64,000 nt of DNA. Origin: Bacteroidaceae bacterium. Its GTDB lineage: Bacteria > Bacteroidota > Bacteroidia > Bacteroidales > Bacteroidaceae. This document shows, piece by piece, positions 47,649-57,059 of this stretch. Where the stretch lies: NCBI GenBank assembly GCA_017535725.1, contig JAFXTO010000025.1:83782-147781 (forward strand). The letters run 5' to 3'. A model generated the notes under the pieces. It searched no databases and had not been told where the DNA came from. It saw only the letters and a program-made list of their open reading frames with translations. The position numbers and the translations under genes were made by a program. Position 1 is the first letter of the stretch; each line of letters begins with the position of its first letter.

Positions 47649-47680
47649 CACCCCTGTATCCAACTGCGATACAGTGGGTG
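47649..47680. terminator. Hairpin between converging genes
   Basis: CACCCCTGTATC (47649-47660), loop CAACTGC, GATACAGTGGGTG (47668-47680): 12 pairs with one mismatch. It lies between the winged-helix gene and the converging RND gene; the T tract is weak. Confidence 0.6.
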
Positions 47681-47692
47681 GTTGCAATCATA

Positions 47693-50600
47693 CTATTCTC
47701 TAATCCTCCACGTTTCCTCCAGGGTTTGAAACACGACGAAGAGGGAGGGGACGAAGAGCAAGAGGGCGATAGTGCCTATGAGCATACCGCCCACGGTACC
47801 CACGCCGAGCGAGATGTTACCGTTCGCTCCAGCACCCGTAGCAAACATCATGGGCAACAGTCCGAAAATCATCGTCAGCGAAGTCATCAGGATGGGACGC
47901 AGACGCACCTGAGCAGCAGAGAGGGCCGCCTGAACGATGGTCATCCCCGCACGACGACGCTCACTGGCGTACTCCGTGAGTAGGATAGCGGTCTTGGAGA
48001 GCAGGCCGATAAGCATGATAACACCCGTCTGCATGTAGATATTGTTCTCTAATCCAAACCACTGGGCGAAGAGGAACGAACCCATCAGTCCGAAAGGGAC
48101 GCTAAGGATAACAGCAAGGGGGATGAGCAGGCTCTCGTACAAGGCGCAGAGTATGAGATAAATGAAGACAATGCAAGCGGCGAAGACGTAGATGGTGTTC
48201 TGTCCTGCCGAAGCCTCCTCGCGACTCATACCTGCAAATTCGTAGCCGTAGCCCTCGGGCAGGATGCGCGCCGCCTCCTCACGAACGGCTTGCAGGGCCT
48301 GACCAGAGCTGTAGCCCTTCTCCGGCATACCACTAACCTGAATGGCAGGGAAGAGGTTGAAGCGGGTGAGGTTTGCAGTTCCCAAGATGGGTTTAAGCTG
48401 TACGAAGCCGGACAGGGGAGCCATTGTTCCAGATGCGGTACGCACATACATATTATTCAAGGCCTGTACGTCCATCCGAGCATTGACCTCTGCCTGCACC
48501 ATGACGCGGTACAGCTTGGAGAACTTGTTCATATTCGAAGAGTAACTGCCGCCGATATATCCAGAGAGGCAGGCGAGGACATCGGAGGGCGAGACGCCAG
48601 ACTGCTTGCAGCGGGCCGCATCCACCGTGAGGCGGTACTGCGGATAGCGGTTGTCGAAGGAGGTCTGCGAGCGCGCTATTTCCGGACGCGCCTGCAGGGC
48701 AGCAATGAGGCGCTGGGTATGCAGCAGGAGCGAATCCACGGAACCGCCCTGATGATCCTGCACCTGCAGCTCGAAGCCATTCGTGGCGCCGTAGCCGCTA
48801 ATCATCGGCTGTGTGAACGCCATGATTTTCGCCTCGTGGATTGCAGCGACGCGGCGGTTGACTTCCGCCATGACACTCTTGAGGTCGTCGCCCTTGCCCT
48901 TGCGCTCATCCCAATTTTTCAGTCGCAGGAGGAACATACCATTATTGGAGCTCTGTCCAGCCATACGGCTGACACCCACGCTCTTGCTGTAAGCCTTGAT
49001 TTGCGGAAGGTCCTTGATGAGCTGTTCCACGCGGTTCATCATCAAGTGTGTTTCCGCCTTCGTGCTTCCGGGTTGTGTCTGAACGGTCACGTAGATGACA
49101 CCCATATCCTCATCCGGAACCAGCGCCGTCTTGGTAGTCCGCAGGAAGTAGGCGAAAGCAGCAAGGGCGGCGAGAACAGACACTCCCACCAACCATTTCC
49201 TGTTTATGAGCCATCTCACAGCGCTGTTGTAAACAATGTATGCTCTATTAATCCCATCAGTCCCATTGCCCCCATTAGACCCATTGACCCCATTAGACCC
49301 ATTTTCCCCATTAGTCCCATTGACCCCATTAGACCCATTTTCCCCATTAGACCCATTTTCCCCATTAGTCCCATTGACCCCATCAGTCCCATTGACCCCA
49401 TCAGTCCCATTGACCCCATTAGACCCATTTTCCCCATTAGCCCCACTTCCCCCATTAGTCCCATTATCCCCATTAGTCCCATTGACCCCATTAGACCCAT
49501 TTTCCCCATTAGCCCGATTACTCCCCTGAGCTTTCTTGGATCTTCTTAGCAGCCTCGCACAGAGAGCAGGACTCAGCGTCAACGCATTAATCATCGATAT
49601 CAGGACAGCGACAGCCATCGTCAGACCAAACTGCGTGTAGAAGATACCGCTCGTTCCACCCATGAAGCAGACGGGGATGAACACAGCCATAAAGACCAAC
49701 GTGGAGGTGATGAGGGCGGTGGTTATTTCGTGCATGGCGGAGAGGGTTGCAGACCCACCCCCCGCCCGCCCTGTGAGGGAGGGAGTAGAATGAGTCAGAC
49801 GGGCAGCATTCTCCTCAACAGTCAGTGGTGACTGCTCCCCTCCTTCACAGGGAGGGGTCAGGGGGTGGGTCCGATCTAATTTCGACTGCACCGCCTCCGC
49901 CACCACGATAGCGTCGTCCACTACCGTTCCTATCACCAGGACGAGGGCGAACAACGTCAAGGTGTTCAGCGAGAAGCCTGCGATATAAAGAAAACCAAAG
50001 GTACCTACCAGCGAAACAATAATGGCTACCAGCGGCACCAGCGTGGCACGCCACGAGCGCAGAAACAGCAATACCACCAAGACCACGAGGACAGCCGCTT
50101 CCAGCAAGGTTCGTTCCACACTGCTGATGCTGGCGTCCAGGAAGTCCTTGGTGGACATCAGGTCGATGAGTTCCATATCTGCTGGCAGATCCTTACGGAT
50201 TTCCTCCACCAATTTGTCTATGGCGATAATGATTTCGTTGGCGTTGGAGCCCGGCGTCTGCGAAATCATACAGCTGGCACCGGGATGCCCATTGATCTCA
50301 CCTTCGATGGCGTAGCCCTGCAAACCCATCTCCACACGCGCCACGTCTTTCAGGCGGAGTACCGTGCCGTCAGGGTCTGCGCGGATAACTAAGTTCTCGT
50401 AGTCCACTTCCTCCTCATAGCGACCACGATATTTCAGGACGTACTGAAACGTGTTGTCACTTTCCTCACCCAACGTTCCTGCCGGACTCTCCACATTCTG
50501 CTCTGCCAATACCGCCGTGATGTCCGAGGGCATCAGTCGTTGTTGTGCCATCTTTGCCGGATCAAGCCAGATGCGCATGGAATAGTTGCTTCCGTAAACA

Positions 50601-51130
50601 TCCACTTCGCCCACCCCCGGCACGCGACTCAAACGCGGTTCGATGTTGATTTTGAAATAGTTGTTGAGGAAGGCGAGGTCGTAGGTTCCATTGGGACTGT
50701 AGAGGCCAAGTGATTTCAGCGTGGAAGTCTGGCGACGCATGACGGTGACACCTGTTCGGGTGACTTCGGCCGGCAGCAGTCCCTGCGCCTGAGCCACGCG
50801 GTTCTGGACATTCACCGTAGCCATATCCGGGTCTGTGCCCTGCTTGAAGAAGATGTTGATACGTGCCGAGCCGTTGTTGGAGGCATTGGAAGTCATGTAG
50901 AGCATATTCTCCACGCCATTGATGGCTTCCTCTAAAGGAACCACCACGGATTTCTGCACCGTCTCCGCATTGGCTCCCGTGTAGTTGGCCCCAACGCTGA
51001 CCGTCGGTGGCGCAATATCAGGGAATTGCTCGATGGGCAATTGCGTGAGGCCAATGGCACCCACGATAACAATCATGATAGAAATCACTCCCGCCAAAAT
51101 GGGACGTTCTATGAAGGTTCTAATGTTCAT
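47693..51130 (-). CDS. RND efflux pump (AcrB/MexB-like inner-membrane protein) with two inserts
   Basis: A 1145-residue RND transporter: N-terminal [21 protein letters not shown], porter segments, the proton-relay Asp pair in [17 protein letters not shown] near 407-408, and the second-half Lys in [17 protein letters not shown] near 1045. Family members have about 1030-1050 residues; the excess comes from two inserts. One (about residues 420-459) replaces the cytoplasmic loop after the Asp helix and is coded by an inverted GC repeat. The other (about 537-627) is a Gly-x-Asn repeat in the loop between the two halves. No membrane-fusion or outer-membrane partner gene is next to it. Drug or detergent efflux is the family role; activity with these inserts is unproven. 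Confidence 0.92.
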   Translation of the reverse strand: MNIRTFIERPILAGVISIMIVIVGAIGLTQLPIEQFPDIAPPTVSVGANYTGANAETVQKSVVVPLEEAINGVENMLYMTSNASNNGSARINIFFKQGTDPDMATVNVQNRVAQAQGLLPAEVTRTGVTVMRRQTSTLKSLGLYSPNGTYDLAFLNNYFKINIEPRLSRVPGVGEVDVYGSNYSMRIWLDPAKMAQQRLMPSDITAVLAEQNVESPAGTLGEESDNTFQYVLKYRGRYEEEVDYENLVIRADPDGTVLRLKDVARVEMGLQGYAIEGEINGHPGASCMISQTPGSNANEIIIAIDKLVEEIRKDLPADMELIDLMSTKDFLDASISSVERTLLEAAVLVVLVVLLFLRSWRATLVPLVAIIVSLVGTFGFLYIAGFSLNTLTLFALVLVIGTVVDDAIVVAEAVQSKLDRTHPLTPPCEGGEQSPLTVEENAARLTHSTPSLTGRAGGGSATLSAMHEITTALITSTLVFMAVFIPVCFMGGTSGIFYTQFGLTMAVAVLISMINALTLSPALCARLLRRSKKAQGSNRANGENGSNGVNGTNGDNGTNGGSGANGENGSNGVNGTDGVNGTDGVNGTNGENGSNGENGSNGVNGTNGENGSNGVNGSNGGNGTDGINRAYIVYNSAVRWLINRKWLVGVSVLAALAAFAYFLRTTKTALVPDEDMGVIYVTVQTQPGSTKAETHLMMNRVEQLIKDLPQIKAYSKSVGVSRMAGQSSNNGMFLLRLKNWDERKGKGDDLKSVMAEVNRRVAAIHEAKIMAFTQPMISGYGATNGFELQVQDHQGGSVDSLLLHTQRLIAALQARPEIARSQTSFDNRYPQYRLTVDAARCKQSGVSPSDVLACLSGYIGGSYSSNMNKFSKLYRVMVQAEVNARMDVQALNNMYVRTASGTMAPLSGFVQLKPILGTANLTRFNLFPAIQVSGMPEKGYSSGQALQAVREEAARILPEGYGYEFAGMSREEASAGQNTIYVFAACIVFIYLILCALYESLLIPLAVILSVPFGLMGSFLFAQWFGLENNIYMQTGVIMLIGLLSKTAILLTEYASERRRAGMTIVQAALSAAQVRLRPILMTSLTMIFGLLPMMFATGAGANGNISLGVGTVGGMLIGTIALLLFVPSLFVVFQTLEETWRIRE
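49250..49518. repeat. In-frame 9-bp-based tandem repeat coding Gly-x-Asn triplets
   Basis: On the minus strand the unit is a 9-base AAT-GGG-NNN pattern repeated about 30 times, giving [14 protein letters not shown] and variants. Every third residue is Gly, so it resembles a collagen-like repeat, but in a predicted cytoplasmic loop. The copies differ mainly at the variable codon (GAA, AGC, GTC, ACT, GAT). Confidence 0.9.
49752..49871. repeat. In-frame inverted GC-repeat insert in the RND gene
   Basis: Outer arms GACCCACCCCC (49752-49762) and GGGGGTGGGTC (49861-49871) pair perfectly. Inside lie CCCTGTGAGGGAGGGAG and its near-inverse CTCCCCTCCTTCACAGGG. The insert is 120 bases, 40 codons, and codes PPCEGGEQ and [12 protein letters not shown]; the second resembles the receptor's [11 protein letters not shown]. 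Confidence 0.9.
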
Positions 51131-51311
51131 TTTGTGTCATTTTGCCTGCAAAGATAAGGAAAAGTTTATAGTTTAAAGTTTAAAGTCTTGAGTAATTTGA
51201 CTATTTATCCCTATTTTTACTGTTTTTTCTGCCTCAAATGGATTTTTCACGAAACTTTACTCCAGAAACATTAAACTTTTTATTACCTTCGCACCCAAAA
51301 ACATCGAAGTC

Positions 51312-53435
51312 ATGGCAGAAAGTCCAATCACAATCCTCCAACGGCAGCGTGCGCTGCTGCAAACGGAATATGCCTACGAGAAGGAAGAATTTCAGCGGCT
51401 GACCGAAGCCACGGGCGTGAAACGCAAAGTGGAACGTGGCATGGCGTGGTTTCCGCTGACCCTGGGCCGCAGCTACCACAACTCGCTGGACCAGCTGGTT
51501 GTCGAGGTTTCTCGTTCCGATGCCGCCGAGACGACTTCGGAACGAGAAGACCCGTCTCTCTTCGAACCCGGCAAACCTGTCTGCTTCTTCTCCGAGGATG
51601 CATCGGGCGACTTCCACGGAACGGGAGGCCTCCTACATTATTATAAGTTCGTGGCGCAGGTGAGCTACGTGGAGGACGACCGAATGGTCATCGCACTACC
51701 CTCGCCCGATGCGCTGGAACAGCTACACGAAGCCTACCGCTTAGGAGTTCAGCTCTATTTGGATGAACAGACCTACCACCTGATGTTCGAGGCGCTGGAT
51801 GACGTCATCACCGCCAAGACAGGTCGTCTGGCGGAACTGCGTGAAATCTTCCATTCCACCCTGCCTTGTGGAAAATTCACTTTCGACCCCGTCCGTTTTC
51901 CTTGGTTGAACACGAGCCAGCAGGCGGCGGTGAACGAGGTGCTCTGGGCAAAGGACGTGGCAGTAGTACACGGGCCTCCGGGAACAGGAAAGACAACCAC
52001 ACTCGTAGAAGCCATCTACGAGACGCTACGTCGTGAGAACCAGGTGTTGGTCTGTGCACAATCGAATATGGCTGTAGACTGGATTGCGGAGAAGCTGGTG
52101 GATCGCGGCGTCAGCGTACTGCGCATCGGCAACCCCACTCGTGTAACGGACAAGATGCTCTCCTTCACCTACGAACGACGTTTCGAGAGCCACCCTTCCT
52201 ACCAGGATTTGTGGGCCATCCGTCGAACCATCCGACAACTCTACGACAGCAACAGCGGCAGCCGTGAGAACCGCCATCAGAAGATTGCACGGCTGAAGGA
52301 CCGCGCCACGGACATCGAATACACCATCAACCAAGCCCTGTTCGCCGACGCCAAGGTCATCGCCTGCACCCTCGCCGGCAGTGCCAATCGCCTGCTTATG
52401 GGTATGAAATTCGGTACCCTTTTCATTGACGAGGCAGCACAGGCTTTGGAAGCGGCCTGCTGGATAGCCATCCGCAAGGCACACCGCATCATCTTTGCTG
52501 GCGACCACCGTCAACTGCCACCGACCATCAAATCACCAGAAGCCATGCACGGAGGACTGGACAAGACACTGATGCAATATATCGTCGAGCAGAAACCGCA
52601 GGCCGTCTCACTCCTCACGGTGCAGTACCGTATGTGCGATGCCATCATGCAGTTCCCCAACCGCGAGTTCTACGGCGGACAACTCACCAGCGCCCCGGAG
52701 GTGAAGTACCGAGGTATTTTGGATTGGGATACGGCCATTGAATGGGTGGACAGTAGACCCACCTCCCTGCCCCTCCCTGTGAGGGAGGGGAGTAATTACC
52801 CTACAGGGTATGCACAAAGCTCAAAGCTAAGGGACAAGGCGGATGCCCACTCAAGTCATCTTACTCCCCTCCCTAACGAAGTGCCCAGGGTAGCGAGGAT
52901 AGTGGAGGTTGACTTGATGTCAAGCTCCCCGAGCGACCGAGGATTCGCTCGACCTTGGTCGCTTGACACTTCAAGAACTCCTAATCTGAGGGCGGAAATG
53001 CAGGGGAGTGGGTCTTCATGGTTTAATGTCGCCGAGGCCCAGCTGACCCTCGCCACCCTACAACGCTATTTTGAGAAAATAGGAAAGGAACGCCTGCTGG
53101 AGGAACGCGTGGACGTAGGTGTCATCTCGCCTTACAAAGGACAGGTGAACCTGCTACGCCGCATGTTGCGCCAGGACAGCTATTGGAAGCCATTCCGCTC
53201 GCTCATCACGGTGAATACCGTCGATGGCTTCCAGGGTCAGGAGCGCGATGTCATCGTCATCAGCCTCGTCCGAAGCAACGACCAGGGCGACATCGGATTC
53301 CTCCGCGACCTGCGCCGCATGAACGTAGCCATCACCCGCGCCCGCATGAAACTCATCATTCTCGGCGACAAGAACACTATCTGCCGCATGCCATTCTACA
53401 AGCGACTTGCGGACTACATTGATGAGACTTATTAG
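51312..53435 (+). CDS. SF1 (IGHMBP2/UPF1-like) helicase with repeat insert
   Basis: A 707-residue SF1B helicase. Motifs in order: Walker A VHGPPGTGKTTTLVEAI near 221, motif Ia QSNMAVDWIAEKL, motif II LFIDEAAQALEAA near 372, motif III FAGDHRQLPPTIKS, motif IV LLTVQYRMCDAIMQFPN, motif V VDGFQGQERDVIVISLVRSN and motif VI MNVAITRARMKLIILGD near 670. An ordinary relative has about 620 residues; the extra 86 (about 481-567) lie between WVDS and SSWFNVAEAQ and are coded by dispersed repeats. A weak promoter TACCTTCG lies just before the start. DNA or RNA repair role not resolved. Confidence 0.92.
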   Translation: MAESPITILQRQRALLQTEYAYEKEEFQRLTEATGVKRKVERGMAWFPLTLGRSYHNSLDQLVVEVSRSDAAETTSEREDPSLFEPGKPVCFFSEDASGDFHGTGGLLHYYKFVAQVSYVEDDRMVIALPSPDALEQLHEAYRLGVQLYLDEQTYHLMFEALDDVITAKTGRLAELREIFHSTLPCGKFTFDPVRFPWLNTSQQAAVNEVLWAKDVAVVHGPPGTGKTTTLVEAIYETLRRENQVLVCAQSNMAVDWIAEKLVDRGVSVLRIGNPTRVTDKMLSFTYERRFESHPSYQDLWAIRRTIRQLYDSNSGSRENRHQKIARLKDRATDIEYTINQALFADAKVIACTLAGSANRLLMGMKFGTLFIDEAAQALEAACWIAIRKAHRIIFAGDHRQLPPTIKSPEAMHGGLDKTLMQYIVEQKPQAVSLLTVQYRMCDAIMQFPNREFYGGQLTSAPEVKYRGILDWDTAIEWVDSRPTSLPLPVREGSNYPTGYAQSSKLRDKADAHSSHLTPLPNEVPRVARIVEVDLMSSSPSDRGFARPWSLDTSRTPNLRAEMQGSGSSWFNVAEAQLTLATLQRYFEKIGKERLLEERVDVGVISPYKGQVNLLRRMLRQDSYWKPFRSLITVNTVDGFQGQERDVIVISLVRSNDQGDIGFLRDLRRMNVAITRARMKLIILGDKNTICRMPFYKRLADYIDETY
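52756..53014. repeat. In-frame composite repeat insert in the helicase gene
   Basis: Outer arms GACCCACCTCCCTGC (52756-52770) and GCAGGGGAGTGGGTC (53000-53014) are near-perfect inverses. Inside: a palindrome CCCTCCCTGTGAGGGAGGGG coding LPVREGSN, then a stretch (52946-52977) with CGCTCGACCTTGGTCGCT and GCTTGACACTTCAAGAA that also occur elsewhere in the window. Confidence 0.9.
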
Positions 53436-53462
53436 AATAAGTAGGTATTCAAAAAACTAATT

Positions 53463-55856
53463 ATGAACACCTACTTATATAGAAGACTTATAGCAACTGT
53501 CAGACGCTTTTGCGTCGGCTTTTGCATCGGTTTCTGCCTCCTCCCCCTCCCCTCCCTCGCCCAAAGCGAGATAGACTGGGACGAATTGATGCAGCAAATG
53601 GCAGAAGAGCTGATGAACGACGACGAGGCGCAGCAATGGGAGGCGCAGCAGGAGCGACTGGCAGAACTGCACGAGCACCCCCTGGATATCAACAGTTGCT
53701 CGCGCGAGCAACTGCTGGCCCTGCCCTTCCTGAGCGAACAAGCTGTGGACGAAATCATAGACTACAGAACACGCAACGGTTTCTTGCGAACTCTGGGCGA
53801 ACTGATGCTGATGCGAAACCTAAGCCCCCTCGAACGGAAATGGCTGCACCTGTTCGTCCACGTTCCAGAGGGAACACCGCCGAACGAGAAAGTGACCAAG
53901 CAGATGCGCTCAAAGAACGATACGACTTGGTGGGGAAAAGCCAAGCACGAAGCCCTCGCGCGCGTGGACGTTCCTTTATATAATCGGGCCGGCTGGCCAT
54001 GGAAGCAGGGCATCGCCAACCGTTGGCGCTATACCTGGCAGCAGGGACGCCACCTGGAAGCTGGACTGCGAGCAGAGACCGACGCGGGCGAGGCGATGAT
54101 GAACCGCGACACCCCACTATGGGACAGCTACGGAGGATACGTACAGCTGAAGGAGGCTGGAGTCCTGAGAACGGTCATCCTCGGCGACTACAAGGCTGGA
54201 TTCGGCGAAGGACTGGTGATAAACAATGGACTACGCTTCGGCAAGCAGTCCATGGGGCTATGGCGGACAGGTTCCGGAATCCGTCCACATCGCTCGACCG
54301 ATGAGGTCAACTTCCTGCACGGAGCTGCCGCACAGCTGGGATTCGGTCGCTCGTGGCAGCTGACAGCCCTTTATTCCTACCGCAAGCTCGACGCTACCGT
54401 GGCCGAAGACAACAGCGTGCAATCTATCAATACCACGGGGTTGCACCGCACGGCAGGAGAACTGCGCCGGCGTGGTAGCCTTGGCAGTCAGGTCACAGCG
54501 TTGCATATCTCCCAGGAAGTGCCTTTCAACGTCGATGCCCACGGTTATCGTCCTACCAAACTGCGGTGGGGAGCCACTGGGATGTTTCAATACTACAACC
54601 ACCAGTTCCGCCAGGGGACTCCGCTCTACCGCCAGATTCTGCCCGAGGGCTATCAGATGGGAGCGATGGGCGTGGACTACGGCATACAAGCCATCCGCTG
54701 GCTGTTCTGCGGCGAGACGGCGCGCAGTTTCTCGCAGAATGCGCGTGGCGACAAGGGCGGTTGGGCTACATTGAACAAGGCGGTGTGGCGTATCTCCACA
54801 AACACACAGCTCGCTGTCATCCAGCGCTTCTACTCTCAGAAATATTACTCGCCCTACGCCTCGGCCTTCGGCGAGAACAGCCGTGTGCAGAACGAGAGCG
54901 GCATCGCCCTGCAAGTAGAAGCAGATCATGTGCTGGGCATGTCCCTGCGTGCCTTCCTGGATTATTTCTACTCCCCCTGGCCACGCTATACGATGACCCG
55001 TTCATCAGATGGATGGGAAGCCATGCTACAAAGCACCTACGCTCCCCACCGCGGTCGCAGCCTCGTCCTCCGCTACAGCGTCAAGAGCAAGGAACAGAGC
55101 GACCAGCGGCGCTACAGCCACCACCTCCGCGCCACCTACGCCCACACCTTCTCCCCCCACTGGTCCGCCCAAATCGCCGCCTTCCTCCACCACAATCGGG
55201 TTCTCCCCTCCTCCTCCCTTTCCTCTTCCCCTTCCTCTTCCTCCCTTTCCTCTTCCTCCCTTTCCTCGGGCAACTCCTCTTCCACCACCTCCCCTTCCTC
55301 CACCACCTCCTCTTCTACCACCTCCTCTTCCTCGGCCAACTCCACTTCCACCACCTCCCCTTCCTCGGCCAACTCCTCTTCCACCACCTCCCCTTCCTCG
55401 GCCAACTCCTCTTCTACCACCTCCCCTTCCTCGGCCAACTCCTCTTCTACCACCTCCTCTTCCTCGGCCACAGTGGCCGACACATCAGTGTCGGCTTCCA
55501 CCTCTGTTCGCAGCACCGGTTTCGCCCTCGCCCCCCGCGCGGACTTCACCTCCCGCTCGCAGCTCCTTCGCCTTTCCCTCTTCGGCGTCCTTTTCCGCAC
55601 CACAGACTTCGACAGCCGCATCTACCTCTACGAACCCTCGTTGCTGCAAACCTTCGGGATGCAACAGCTCTACGGAAGCGGCCTGCGCTTGGGCACCACA
55701 CTCCGCCTGCGTACCAAAGATCACCGCTGGACGGCACAATTAAAGGTCGGCGTAACTCATTACACCGACCGTGATACGATTTCTTCCGGCTTCCTCCAGA
55801 TCGACTCATCCTGGAAGGCGGATGTACAGATACTTGTAAGGATGCAACTGAGATGA
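53463..55856 (+). CDS. Helix-hairpin-helix outer-membrane-like protein with Ser/Thr repeat
   Basis: A 797-residue protein with a signal peptide (FCVGFCIGFCLLPLPSLAQ). Residues 70-145 form a helix-hairpin-helix domain of the ComEA type (DINSCSREQLLALPFLSEQAVDEIIDYRTRNGFLRTLGELMLM). The rest is beta-rich with alternating hydrophobic strands typical of outer-membrane barrels (YVQLKEAGVLRTVILGDYKAGFGEGLVINNGLRFG), ending in LQIDSSWKADVQILVRMQLR. A Ser/Thr-rich tandem-repeat stretch occupies about residues 581-670. A role in DNA contact at the surface is suggested by the first domain only. It follows the helicase by 27 bases. Confidence 0.8.
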   Translation: MNTYLYRRLIATVRRFCVGFCIGFCLLPLPSLAQSEIDWDELMQQMAEELMNDDEAQQWEAQQERLAELHEHPLDINSCSREQLLALPFLSEQAVDEIIDYRTRNGFLRTLGELMLMRNLSPLERKWLHLFVHVPEGTPPNEKVTKQMRSKNDTTWWGKAKHEALARVDVPLYNRAGWPWKQGIANRWRYTWQQGRHLEAGLRAETDAGEAMMNRDTPLWDSYGGYVQLKEAGVLRTVILGDYKAGFGEGLVINNGLRFGKQSMGLWRTGSGIRPHRSTDEVNFLHGAAAQLGFGRSWQLTALYSYRKLDATVAEDNSVQSINTTGLHRTAGELRRRGSLGSQVTALHISQEVPFNVDAHGYRPTKLRWGATGMFQYYNHQFRQGTPLYRQILPEGYQMGAMGVDYGIQAIRWLFCGETARSFSQNARGDKGGWATLNKAVWRISTNTQLAVIQRFYSQKYYSPYASAFGENSRVQNESGIALQVEADHVLGMSLRAFLDYFYSPWPRYTMTRSSDGWEAMLQSTYAPHRGRSLVLRYSVKSKEQSDQRRYSHHLRATYAHTFSPHWSAQIAAFLHHNRVLPSSSLSSSPSSSSLSSSSLSSGNSSSTTSPSSTTSSSTTSSSSANSTSTTSPSSANSSSTTSPSSANSSSTTSPSSANSSSTTSSSSATVADTSVSASTSVRSTGFALAPRADFTSRSQLLRLSLFGVLFRTTDFDSRIYLYEPSLLQTFGMQQLYGSGLRLGTTLRLRTKDHRWTAQLKVGVTHYTDRDTISSGFLQIDSSWKADVQILVRMQLR
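55205..55472. repeat. In-frame 30-bp tandem repeat coding Ser/Thr/Ala/Asn stretch
   Basis: Plus-strand units such as TCCTCTTCCACCACCTCCCC followed by TTCCTCGGCCAAC repeat four to five times, with shorter TCC/TCT runs before. Unit length is a multiple of three and yields SPSSANSSSTT. Antisense frames give an acidic Glu/Val repeat, which is a shadow. Confidence 0.85.
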
Positions 55857-55885
55857 CATCTCGCTGCATCCTTGTGTTTGCTTTT
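55839..55885 (+). terminator. Hairpin at the end of the helix-hairpin-helix gene
   Basis: AGGATGCA (55839-55846) pairs with TGCATCCT (55865-55872), with an inner GAGAT/ATCTC stem; TGTGTTTGCTTTTGCC follows. The arms include the gene's stop codon. Probably a terminator shared with the converging gene at 55888. Confidence 0.65.
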
Positions 55886-55887
55886 GC

Positions 55888-57021
55888 CTATAATTCCTTG
55901 CAGAAACAGCGGCGGCGCTTGACAAACTGGGGGTTGAGGACCTTCCACTGCGAGAGCACACGGACGTTCTCTTCCAACTGCGGCCCCGTCTCGGCCCAGT
56001 GGATGCCCATCTGGTTATAGATGGGAATGAGGTCGTCGAAGAACATGGCATTGACACCCCAACCCTGATAATCAGGACGCACGGCAATGAGCAACATCTC
56101 CACACTGTCCTCACGGTTCTGGCGCAGGGCACGCAACAGATGCCACCAGCCGAGAGGTAGCAGACGGCCACGGCTCTGCTGCAAGGCGTGGGTCATACTC
56201 TGCATGGTAATCGCCACGCCCACAATCTCGCCTTCGGGATTCTCCACCACGGGCACCAGCCGCAGGTCAACGAGCGAGATGTACTTCTTCAAGAACTCAC
56301 GCACCTGTCCGGGCGTGAACTCCGAGAATTCGAAGAGGGGTGAATAGGCCTCATTCAAAAGCTGGAACACACGCTGCCCATCTTCTCCGAGTACTTCCTT
56401 TCTTTTCATTTTGCGTACACGCAAGCCCTTCTGCTCGCGGGCGTATTGAGCCACGCGCTGGAAGCGAGCCGGAATCTCTGTAGGCACCTGAATGCGCACC
56501 TGCAGCCAGTCCACCGCCTTGCGGTATCCCAGTGTCTCTAAATGGCGGGGGTAGTACGGATGGTTATAGATGGCAGTCATGGAACCCACGAGGTCGAAGT
56601 CCTCCACCAACATTCCTTCTTTGTCGAAGTCGGTGATGCCCAACGGCCCCTGGATAAGTGTCATCCCGCGGTCGCGACCCCATTGCTCCACGGTCGAGAG
56701 CAGGGCCTCGGCCACCAGCACGTCGTCCTCGAACTCGATGAATCCGAAGCGGACACAAGCCTCCTGCCATTTCTTGTTGGCATGATGGTTGATGATGGCG
56801 GTAATGCGACCCACAGGCAGACCGTCGCGATAGGCCACGAAAGGCTGCACCTCGCAAAATTTCAGACCCGCATTATGCCCCGGACGGAACGTGTTGCGCA
56901 CGTCCAAATCCAAATCCGGCACGTACTGCTCGCAGTGGGCGTACAACCTCCTGGGCAGTGCGATGAAATCCCGCATCTGCTTTCTTGTCCGCACAGGGCA
57001 AACTTCTATCTTTCCTTTCAT
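55888..57021 (-). CDS. GNAT-like N-acyltransferase
   Basis: A 377-residue protein. The C-terminal half holds a GNAT domain: VGVAITMQSMTHAL strand, MLLIAVRPDYQGWGVNAMFFDDLI, whose RPxYQGxGV is the acyl-CoA pyrophosphate loop, and IHWAETGPQLEENVRV. The N-terminal half (LPRRLYAHCEQYVPDLDLDVRNTF, GRITAIINHHANKKW, GPLGITDFDKEGMLVEDFD) is the partner domain seen in YghO-like proteins. Substrate unknown. It converges with the helix-hairpin-helix gene. Confidence 0.8.
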   Translation of the reverse strand: MKGKIEVCPVRTRKQMRDFIALPRRLYAHCEQYVPDLDLDVRNTFRPGHNAGLKFCEVQPFVAYRDGLPVGRITAIINHHANKKWQEACVRFGFIEFEDDVLVAEALLSTVEQWGRDRGMTLIQGPLGITDFDKEGMLVEDFDLVGSMTAIYNHPYYPRHLETLGYRKAVDWLQVRIQVPTEIPARFQRVAQYAREQKGLRVRKMKRKEVLGEDGQRVFQLLNEAYSPLFEFSEFTPGQVREFLKKYISLVDLRLVPVVENPEGEIVGVAITMQSMTHALQQSRGRLLPLGWWHLLRALRQNREDSVEMLLIAVRPDYQGWGVNAMFFDDLIPIYNQMGIHWAETGPQLEENVRVLSQWKVLNPQFVKRRRCFCKEL

Positions 57022-57059
57022 TCGAATGACACTTTTTCAAAAACGGGCTCAAAGAAGTA

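Noticed and set aside
48290-49549. 419-codon plus-strand frame over the RND gene, ending in a Pro/Ile repeat
   Set aside because: The proline-rich part is only the reverse of the Gly-x-Asn repeat; the RND frame has all family motifs.
54566-55774. 402-codon frame overlapping the helix-hairpin-helix gene in another frame
   Set aside because: Its Phe/Leu/Pro repeats are a frame-shifted reading of the Ser/Thr repeat.
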